A DNA stretch of 64,000 bases, from positions 9,512,884-9,576,883 of the forward strand of contig NC_051087.1 of NCBI RefSeq assembly GCF_901709675.1, written 5' to 3'. The first letter of the stretch is position 1, and each line of letters starts with the position of its first letter. This stretch comes from Syngnathus acus (taxonomy: Eukaryota > Chordata > Actinopteri > Syngnathiformes > Syngnathidae). This document shows, in pieces, positions 56,081-64,000 of the stretch. A program made the translations under genes and the position numbers. Below the pieces are notes generated by a model that worked only from the letters and a program-made list of their open reading frames with translations, was not told where the DNA came from and did not search any database.

Positions 56081-58055
56081 ATGTCGTCTGGAAACGCTAA
56101 AATCGGCAAGCCGGCCCCAGCCTTCAAAGCCACGGCTGTTGTGGATGGACAATTCAAGGACATCCAGCTGTCTGACTACAAAGGTAATATAGCATTTTGT
56201 GCATTCGATTTTAGTTTTTTCACATTTTCCCCCTCTTTGTGTCCTTCAGGAAAGTATGTGGTGTTCTTCTTCTACCCTCTGGACTTCACATTTGTCTGCC
56301 CCACTGAGATTGTGGCATTCAGCGACCGAGCTGAAGAATTCCGCAAAATTGGCTGCGAGGTTCTCGGCTGCTCCGTCGACTCTCACTTCAGTCACTTGGC
56401 CTGGTGAGGAATTCTCCATGTTTTGTGGAAATATTTGTGTCTTACCTGGTGTTTTATGTTGCATAATATAGTTTTTTGGAGGATGTGTGGAAAGATGTAT
56501 TATGTTTGGTTGGTTGTTTACTAACCTTCATGTCTCCATTTTCAAATTGTCATGTTGGTTTTATTTTTATCTGTGCCTACATTAGGGTGTAGAGAAAGTT
56601 TTCATTGAATACTTTTCAAGTTACCAGCTCTACCGTCTAAGTGCTGCTAATTCTTGTAGTGTTGCTTTTTGATTCAAATGAGATGAGTTAGCCTTGCTTG
56701 AAGAAGCACCGCCCCATCAGATCAGGTTTTTTAGTTATCTACCGTCACTCGGCTTCTCTGCATGCACCAGATAAGGGCCCGGTCAAGCCGCGGGTCTCTT
56801 ATCAAACTCTTATTTCGATTATGGACGGTTCTGGAAGATGTGATGACGTTTAGAGTTCATAACTCAACTGCACTTTTGAAAGACTTAGTAGTTGGTAATG
56901 ATAGTGACCGAGTGTGATCTTCTACCCTTTGACGGATGACCCAAAAAAAATAATGAATAATTACTGTCAAGAAGCTGACATTAGAAGATTTACACAATTC
57001 TAAGGGAAAACTGGCTCTAAATGATTACCTGATTTTTTTAAAATAGATTAATTAATCATCCATTTTCAATTAATTGGTTATTTTTCCCACTTTGTAGGAT
57101 CAACACACCAAGAAAGCAGGGAGGTCTGGGTAACATGAAAATCCCCTTGGTGGCAGACCTCACAAAGAACATTTCCAGAGACTATGGTGTGCTGAAGGAG
57201 GATGACGGCATTTCATACAGGTGTTAAGACGTCAGACACAAGCAGGCCATGCTACATTGCCACCAATTGAGGGGCTGCAGCCTTTGAAAGAAACTGCTGC
57301 ATATGCTTAGCCACATAGGATAGATAGCAGCCAATGCTGTACTGCATTTGAACAGTTTTAATTGTGACATCATCATTGGCCTTCAAATACAGCCCCTGAG
57401 TTGAGACGGTGTGTAACGCAGAAATGACTTTCTACTTTTAGGAGGGGCTAACCATGTCTTGTTTCTGTCAGAGGTCTGTTCGTGATTGACAACAAAGGCA
57501 TTTTGAGGCAGATCACCATCAATGACTTGCCAGTGGGTCGCTCTGTGGACGAAACCCTCCGTCTGGTCCAGGCCTTCCAGCATACTGACCAATATGGTGA
57601 AGGTAGGTTGAAGAGGTTCTGAGTTGCTGCTATTGACTTTCACTATGTCTTTGCTTAGTGGCGATTAACCGTTGAGATCAAATTTCTTGGCAACAGCTCC
57701 GTCTGCCACATTGATTACTATTCTATGTATACAGTTTTTAAAGGATTTGTCTTATGTCTCTTTGTTGCTCACATTACAGTTTGGCCGTCCGTCTTTGTCA
57801 CATTTTATTGTCGTTGTGTAACCCTAATAGTTCTGAATGTAATTTTTGCAATGCACGACATTATTGAATTTTCAAGTAACACTGCAGAGTTTGTACATTT
57901 GTACTTTGGGCATGTATACTGCTGTGTGTCAGTGACTGATATGTGAACAAGCACTTTGTCCTTTTTTTACAGTGTGTCCTGCGGGCTGGCAGCCAGGCGG
58001 TGACACCATTGTTCCTGACGTTGAGAAGAGTAAAGCCTTCTTCTCCAAGCAGTGA
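56081..58055 (+). CDS. prdx2: Peroxiredoxin-2 (typical 2-Cys)
   Basis: Five coding exons: 56081-56183, 56250-56403, 57098-57220, 57472-57602 and 57973-58055. They join in phase to 197 residues, the usual length. The peroxidatic cysteine is C51 in FTFVCPTE and the resolving cysteine is C172 in EVCPAGW. GGLG is present at the hyperoxidation-sensitive loop. The C-terminal YF motif of this class appears as FF (KAFFSKQ), and the tail [18 protein letters not shown] is typical of fish Prdx2 (NKEF-B). The enzyme is a cytosolic thioredoxin-dependent peroxidase that removes hydrogen peroxide and organic peroxides and forms decamers. An extra cysteine occurs in EVLGCSVDS. The 5' untranslated exon is at about 55.2 kb. 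prdx2 and junb are also close neighbours in human 19p13. Confidence 0.96.
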
Positions 58056-58475
58056 ATGTGAATCTCATCTCACCAGTTCCAGGGCAGGAGCACTTGCCCT
58101 CAGATGAAATTTGCTTCTGTGGAACAGTCATTACTAACTTCCGTTTTTGTCCAAAGCCCAACGTATTCCCAGTGAAATACTTTGTACGTCGAGTATAAAA
58201 CTGGTAGGACGACCTACAAGTCTCAAACACTGAAATGTTGAATTCCTTGTTTTTCAGAAAAACTTTGAGAATTTTCCTGACTGTTTCCTTAATAACGCTG
58301 CCGTTGATTAAAACAGTAGGAATATGAAGCCCGTTCCTTTATGGTTCTGTTCTACCACTTTTCGCCTGCAGGGGGTGCCAACCGTTAATTTATTAACTAT
58401 TTTCAATGTCGAGGCGAGGGCATATTTTACCTGAGAACAATCTCACAGAAAAACGACCAAATAAATGTAAAAAAT
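58056..58475 (+). other. prdx2: prdx2 3' untranslated region
   Basis: It follows the stop codon. ATTAAA at about 58306 and AAATAAATG at about 58459 are candidate polyadenylation signals. Confidence 0.5.
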
Positions 58476-58799
58476 AAAAGTAAAATACGCACTGAAATGA
58501 AGACTTTTCACACACTGATGTAAAGTCTGGGCGTTTTTACCACAAAAATGACTTAATTTCTCCCACTATCATAATCAATGAAGTGTATAAAATGTAATTA
58601 ACTGCGTGTTGTTTTTTACCAACTCCGATAAGATCAACATTTAATAGAGCCTCGAATAGATTTTCCTCTCACAGTAACCTAGTTATGAAATCTGCGCCAC
58701 TTCTCGTAAATTCCTCAACCTCAAACTGCTTGTTTGTCTGGAACTTCTGCTTAAACAGCTCTCATGTTTTCGCAGCTTGTTTGGGGAAACTGAAAGCAG

Positions 58800-58975
58800 A
58801 ACTGGGGAACTCCCATACAGCTCACTGACACACCTTCATCTTACACTCACACCACCATTTGTGGTGTTGCGGCCTCTCTGACCAGCATTGTAGGGGGGGA
58901 GTTCACGGAAACCTATTAATGTTGTGACGTTTGTGAGAAAAGTTCCCCATATAAGGATTGTTAGTACGTCAATAG
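58800..58975. promoter_or_regulatory. junb: Candidate junb downstream enhancer (kappaB, ETS, CRE, CArG)
   Basis: Motifs in 175 bases are a kappaB site GGGGAACTCC (58804-58813), an ETS core CGGAA (58906-58910), TGACGT (58925-58930), a perfect CArG box CCATATAAGG (58947-58956) and a reverse CRE-like TACGTCA (58965-58971). The cluster lies just beyond the junb 3' end. Downstream serum- and cAMP-response elements have been described for mouse JunB. Their equivalence to this cluster is inferred. Confidence 0.6.
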
Positions 58976-59385
58976 GAAAACAATCCAATCTGGGGCGTTG
59001 AAGGTCATGAAACTGAAATGCTGACGAGGCAGATGATTCTGACAACAGCTCCTCAGTGTTCTTGAGAAATGCCTCAAAGAGTTAACATTTGAACAATGTC
59101 GAGAACACAATGAAGAAACCAACACATTTATAAATTGCAACATTTCTTTTACTTAAATATACAAGTACAAAAAAAGGTCAAGTTCAACCTGACAACAGAA
59201 ATAAGTTACGTGAAAATGAATGTACAAAGTCAAATGTAAACAGGACAAGTCGTGTTCCAAAATGCCCAAAGTGTGTTCGTTTTCACTGATTTCCACATAC
59301 TTTAGTTTCAGCCACAGCAATTCAGTTCCCCGTGCTGTCAGTGCAGTTCCAGTCCAGTGTTTTCAAAGTGCAAAGTTGGGCTTCC

Positions 59386-60411
59386 TCAGTAGGATTTGAC
59401 TTTGGGAGACAACATGAGCTGACAGCCGCTGTTCACATGCGTCATGACTTTCTCTTTGAGTTGGGCCACCTGCTCCCGTAAGAGGGACGCCGTGTTGGAC
59501 AGCCCCGCGTTGTCTGTTTTCAGAACCTTAACTCTGTCCTCCAAACGGGCGATGCGCTCCAGCTTGCGCCGCCGACACTTGGACGCCGCCAGCCGATTCC
59601 TGAGCCGCTTGCGCTCCGCCTTGATTCGCTCCTGGTTCTCCAGGTCGATGGGGGACATGGGCGGCGAGCTGTCACTGCTCTGCATGTCCGGGACGGTCTG
59701 GGGCTCCTCCTTGAGGCCGCCGAAGCGCGGTGCATGCAGCCCGGCGCCGGCCAACGAGTGTTGGAAGGAGTGGGGGGCGTGCGCCGCGCCCTGGGGGTGA
59801 TGCGATTGGGAGTGATGGTGATGGTGGTGGTGGTGGTGATAGGGGTGGTGCGGCAGGTAGCTGATGGTGGCGGACGGGTAGCTGACAGCCGACGACAAGC
59901 CGGGGTTCGTGGAGCAACTGCCCAGATTAGTGTACTCGAGCGGCTCTGGCTGCATGGGTGACCCGAACACCGAACCGGGCGCCGAGCAGGCTACACCCCC
60001 GGTTCCGATGGACACGTTGGGCGGTGCCATCTGGTTCATCTTGTGCAAGTCGTCCAACGCCTTCACGAAACCTTCGGCAAAGCCCTCCTGCTCCTCTGTG
60101 ATCCCGCGGTTGTACAGGTACTGGCTCGGCGTGGGCGTGGTGGTGATGAGCCCGTTGCTGTTCTGAATAATAAGTCGCTCTAAATCCGGAGAGGCGAGCT
60201 TGAGGGAGCCAGAGTCCGCCGCGGCCGCCGAATACAACTCAGAGTCGGTCCGCAGGTGGTGAGACTTGAAGTTGGAGCTCCGATAAGGATCAGACAAGTT
60301 CAAGTTCATGTTCTGCTTTAGTAACTTGTAGTCTGGCAGGGCTGCGCCTGAATGGCCATAAGCAGAGAGAAACGAGTCGTCATAAAAAGGCTGTTCCATT
60401 ATTGTGGACAT
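59386..60411 (-). CDS. junb: Transcription factor JunB (AP-1 subunit), single exon
   Basis: A 341-residue intronless frame, as in all Jun genes. The N-terminal [10 protein letters not shown] and [19 protein letters not shown] match the Jun transactivation region. [20 protein letters not shown] and [20 protein letters not shown] are shared with JunB. The C-terminal bZIP region has the basic stretch [20 protein letters not shown] (about 264-283), followed by leucine heptads to about residue 320, then [12 protein letters not shown]. The tail ends SPKVKSY. JunB homo- or heterodimerises with Fos proteins and binds TGAGTCA sites in the nucleus as an immediate-early factor. A run of ten histidines lies near residue 195. 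Translation may start at M1 or at M5, because both ATGs are in frame. A TATA-like box and CCAAT boxes lie upstream. Teleosts have junba and junbb, and which one this is remains open. Confidence 0.95.
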   Translation of the reverse strand: MSTIMEQPFYDDSFLSAYGHSGAALPDYKLLKQNMNLNLSDPYRSSNFKSHHLRTDSELYSAAAADSGSLKLASPDLERLIIQNSNGLITTTPTPSQYLYNRGITEEQEGFAEGFVKALDDLHKMNQMAPPNVSIGTGGVACSAPGSVFGSPMQPEPLEYTNLGSCSTNPGLSSAVSYPSATISYLPHHPYHHHHHHHHHSQSHHPQGAAHAPHSFQHSLAGAGLHAPRFGGLKEEPQTVPDMQSSDSSPPMSPIDLENQERIKAERKRLRNRLAASKCRRRKLERIARLEDRVKVLKTDNAGLSNTASLLREQVAQLKEKVMTHVNSGCQLMLSPKVKSY

Positions 60412-60723
60412 ATTCGCTTTAAAATCAGACAGGCAAATAGGCTACAAGAGTTCGTGAAGGTGTCCCAACTCAATCTCCAGAAAGTCCCGATGTATTATTA
60501 TTTTGAAGAGTTCGATTAAAAAAAACAGCAAAACTTCCAAAATAGAGGAACTCTACTATACCAAGTCGTCGTTTTGTACCTTGAGTTGGAATCAAAGCGC
60601 AGTCCAGTGACTTATTCAGATGTTTTCATTCCACTCGTGTGTTGGTGAGTCTTAAATTTTGGAAACCTGTCTGATCGCCTCTTTCGTTTTCTCCTTTATG
60701 ACAAGCTGCCGGCCAGATTCACT

Positions 60724-60845
60724 CTATTTATGTGATCGGAACTCAAGTGCGCAGCAGCCCGTAGCGTCACCCAATCCAACGCCCTGATTGGTCGCAGTCT
60801 CCTCGTGGCCCCGCCCCTAGGATGTCAGACGCGCGTAATGACGCA
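60724..60845 (-). promoter_or_regulatory. junb: junb proximal promoter
   Basis: On the minus strand it has a TATA-like ATAAATAG (60724-60731). Two CCAAT-type motifs lie upstream: ATTGG at 60787-60791, which is CCAAT in the junb direction, and CCAAT on the plus strand at 60771-60775. A GC box (CCCCGCCCC) lies at about 60810 and a CRE/AP-1-like TGACGCA at 60839-60845. The start site would be near 60.69 kb. Confidence 0.65.
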
Positions 60846-61056
60846 CGTTGCCAGTAACCACCACAGTAAACACGGCGAGGCCCTTTCGCCTGGAGGAAAA
60901 GTCCAAAAGGTAAATATGAAAGGCTACAAGAGCGCTTTCACGATCACAGTTGCTTGCCAAAGAGCCTGGCGGTTTCCAAATTAAGTCCAGTAGACAAGCG
61001 CACACAGTCAAGTCCACCCGTGGACTGGTCTTTATATCCAATCAATATGCACCAGA

Positions 61057-61098
61057 TGAGTCATAGCTCCAAACTGATATCGCTTAGTCCATATTTGG
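61057..61098. promoter_or_regulatory. junb: Upstream AP-1 site and CArG box of junb
   Basis: A consensus AP-1 site TGAGTCA at 61057-61063 and a perfect CArG box CCATATTTGG at 61089-61098, about 0.65 kb upstream of the junb ATG. They fit serum-response and self-regulation of an immediate-early gene. Function is inferred. Confidence 0.5.
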
Positions 61099-61932
61099 GT
61101 ATCCTGGCGCACCGGTTCCTCCCTGACACAAGCGGGAAGCCGATCCCCTTCTGGCGCGCTTCCAGCTGGACGGGACGTGGGAGGCTCCCCTCCTTCAAGC
61201 CTCAGGCGCAACACACGAGGTGAAGAAGAGAGGGTGTGTAAAGCGTGGAATGCATGAAGCACTATGGTAACAACTGACACTATCACGCATGAACCTGTTT
61301 CCAAATTGTGATTCAATACGGTCATTATTCAAATCAAATTTATTTGAACTGCCAGTATCAAGCAATTTGTATACCTTGTGTTTGTGTGTTTTAGATTTTT
61401 TTATTTATTTTTATATATATTATTTATTGATTGATTTAGCTTTGTATTCAAATTCTTCTTCCATAATGTCAGACGAAGAAGGTTGTGTGTTGTATTGTGT
61501 CTGGCATTATATTACACTTTACACAGAGTGTTATGAAAGGGCTGAGGTTGCTGAAAACAAATCTCCAAGGTATGTCATAGAAGGTAGCAGGCACATCACC
61601 TGAGATGAACACCTGCCTGGTGATGGCCTCTGAATCATATCCAAGTGGGCCACGCTCCGGTGGATGTGCCTATGCACGTTCCTACATTTTGGCTCATCTT
61701 CCCAACGCTCTGCCATATGACACAACCGCATTTGTTCATACTAATTTTTAGGGTATGCAGAGTCATGTGGATTACAGCATTTAGTCAAATTTACACCGTT
61801 TATATTATGGAAACGTTTCTGAAATGGAAGCTGAGAATTAATACATTGTCATGACCTATAAAAGACAATGAGTAAGATAAGGAGTTGATTACATGACTGG
61901 ACTTTTGGACCCTCACTTTAATTGCTTCAATT

Positions 61933-62323
61933 TAGTGCTCGATGGGGCGGCTCGGTGGCGCACTGGCTAGCACGTCCGCCTCGCAGTACGGAGAGTGCGG
62001 GTTCGATTCCACCTCCGGCCCTCCCTGTGTGGAGTTTGCATGTTCTCCCCGTGTCCGCGTGGGTTTTCTCCGGGCCCTCCGGTTTCCTCCCACATCCCCA
62101 AAAACATGCTTGGTAGGCTGATTGAGCGCTCCAAATTGCCCCTACGTGTGAGTGCATGTGCGGATGGTTGTTCGTCTCTGTGTGCCCTGCGATTGGCTGG
62201 CAACCGGTTCAGGGTGTCCCCCGCCTACTGCCCGATGACAGCTGGGATAGGCTCCAGCAAGCCCGCGACCCCCGTGGGGATACAGCGGTACAGAAAATGG
62301 ATGGATGGATAGTGCTCGATGGG
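61933..62323 (+). mobile_element. Complete tRNA-derived SINE with 14-bp target-site duplication
   Basis: The direct repeats TAGTGCTCGATGGG at 61933-61946 and 62310-62323 are perfect and flank the element. The head is tRNA-like with a box A (TGGCGCACTGG) and an intact box B (GGTTCGATTCC) for RNA polymerase III. The body carries the GTGGAGTTTGCATG and CCTGCGATTGGCTGGCAACC blocks, and the 3' end is ATGGATGGAT repeats. The intact duplication and low divergence mark a recent insertion. Minus-strand frames over it are not genes. Confidence 0.92.
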
Positions 62324-64000
62324 TGATAAGCACAGTAGGAAAGTAAGAACAAGTTTTCAGGAGTTTCCAAAAAGTACATGTGTCAAAATCTCCCCGACAC
62401 CTATTGACACAAATGAGTTTTGAGTATTGAGTTTATAGGGGGGGGGAAATAGAACTAATGATAATGTGTCGACCGGTGTTTGTGTGTTGTCTTCTCAGGG
62501 GCCCTCAACATGCTTGGAGCCCCTATAAAGTCTCACCATTTCTCTTCAGATCGACATCCCGAAATACACCTAAAGGTAACACATTTCTATATATTTTTCA
62601 ATTTCTTACATCAAACCACCTTTATAATATCAGAGGGCCTCACGTCACTTAAAAAAAGAAGTATTAGAAGAAAGCCAAACATTTACCAATCGTCTTGGTT
62701 ATGTCATTGTATTTCAACCACTGTTCATGTATCATTAGCTGATTGACTCGGAGAAATAACTTGGGGGTCACTGACCCTTGGCATTTGAAGTTGAACTTTA
62801 AGTCCCTTGAAAGCGATTTCAGTGTTTTGCATGAAATTATACTAAAAAGGTTATGTGCTGAAAACATGTGCAAAGACTGAAAACAATTTAGGACTGAACT
62901 GTTCAGGCACTTCACCATTTCAGTTGTCCACATTTTTGGCATTAGTCAGCCCAACCAACATGACTGTCACTTGTGCTTTAGTACTGGTGCTTCTCATAAA
63001 ATAATTGTTCCTTGGCATAATGATGATTTTTTTTACTGTTTTTTAATTAATTGCACATTTTTAAGTTCACTATTGACCCAGAGGCTTTGAACAATTCTTT
63101 GCCCTCACACACAGGCTTATTTATGTACAGAGAGCTGGAGCACAACCCGGACACCTCATACATTCAATTTTGTCGCTGCCGTTGAGTGCTGCGGTGATTC
63201 ATGTTGACACCTACGAGGGCCAAGGAATAAAGGAGGAAAAGCAGAAAACTACAGAGGAGCACATAGATGCATTTCCACAGTATACGTTGCAAACCTAGTT
63301 TTTCAAAAAGGACCACATACTGCGAAAGACTAACACAATGTTGGATCATTACAACTAGTATAATTAAAACATTTTAAAAAACATTAGAAAGGAATAATAG
63401 TTTAAAAAAAACATGGAACGTACTCCATTTATTGTTTAGAAAATTTGTATTCAACAATAATACATTTGCAGTACTGCCATGTGAAATTCAGTTCAACAAT
63501 CTTATATCTTATTTTACAGGCTCTTGGTCATATCATAATACCATAATTTAATAAATCTGAGTTGTGTATTAACAATCACACATACGAAACCTGATCTACA
63601 CATTGTAAAACCAGATTGCCCTCATTTTAAATTTTGAACCACCAGAATCCACATAATGGTTAATCGTCATCTCCCATACAAAAGTACAACAAATTCTTGT
63701 TTTATATGCACCCTTATATAACAACTCACCATAAAAATATCAAGTATGCACATAGGAGCCGCAGTAGTAGTGGCAGAAAACCGCAGCGTATAAACTTGGA
63801 AGGCTAGTGCAAGCAAGTCAGTGCTTGATATGTTGATTTCAATTCCAAAAGTTTCAGTCAAGAAAGGACAAAACACTTTCTCCTTGTGACTTTAACTCCC
63901 GCAAACAACCCCCACTGCTAATGCGGCGACTTAATGAAATGAACCGGAAATAACATTTCTCAGAGTCTTGGGCAAGGTCTTCCATGCTGGAAGCTTGGTG
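62324..64000. other. Right-end non-coding stretch
   Basis: AT-rich sequence in which I find no supported exon. A segment near 62499-62575 has an AG before it and GTAACA after it but shows no recognisable protein. The stretch from 63.3 kb could be the 3' untranslated region of an off-window gene. Confidence 0.4.

Noticed and set aside
61927-62333. Several 60-105-codon frames on both strands near 62 kb
   Set aside because: They lie inside the SINE and represent its repeated sequence.
62499-62575. Possible exon flanked by CTCAG and GTAACA
   Set aside because: Splice-like ends only. The translation matches no family I recognise and no partner exon was found.

Overview
The window is nuclear DNA of a ray-finned fish, most likely a teleost with a compact genome. 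The genes have short GT-AG introns and vertebrate protein sequences. The gaps hold a teleost-type tRNA-derived SINE and long (TAGA)n and (AT)n microsatellites. I found no bacterial, viral, organellar or CRISPR material. The species cannot be named from the sequence.

Layout: ten genes can be read with exon-level support, plus the first exon of an eleventh. From the left they are pkd1 exon 1 (minus, rest of gene off the left edge), sstr5 (plus, five coding exons), gprc5b (plus), knop1 (plus), exosc1 (minus), pgam1 (minus), pi4k2a (plus), ptger1 (minus), wiz (minus), prdx2 (plus) and junb (minus, single exon). All exon junctions were checked for splice sites and reading phase. For exosc1, pgam1 and prdx2 the joined length is within one or two residues of the usual family length.

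The order is a patchwork of three human neighbourhoods. pkd1, sstr5, gprc5b and knop1 correspond to 16p. exosc1, pgam1 and pi4k2a correspond to 10q24. ptger1, wiz, prdx2 and junb correspond to 19p13. Two gene pairs are head to head and may share promoters: pgam1/pi4k2a, with four CCAAT boxes between them, and wiz/prdx2, about 0.3 kb apart. Three pairs are tail to tail: knop1/exosc1, pi4k2a/ptger1 and prdx2/junb. The genes do not form one pathway. They include G-protein-coupled receptors (sstr5, gprc5b, ptger1), RNA and nucleolar factors (knop1, exosc1), metabolic and redox enzymes (pgam1, prdx2), a lipid kinase (pi4k2a) and transcription regulators (wiz, junb).

Most notable: a cluster of kappaB, ETS, CRE and CArG motifs just downstream of junb; knop1 with a two-exon module present at both ends around a 17-unit 48-bp coding repeat; sstr5 divided by four phase-0 introns although its human counterpart is uninterrupted; a GC-AG intron in pi4k2a that splits the codon of the catalytic aspartate; an intron of ptger1 that is open in frame; and a recent SINE insertion with a perfect 14-bp target-site duplication. 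No wholly new molecular system was found. The intergenic stretches of 1-6.7 kb, 13.9-17.9 kb, 41.8-50.5 kb and 62.3-64 kb contain no gene I can support.
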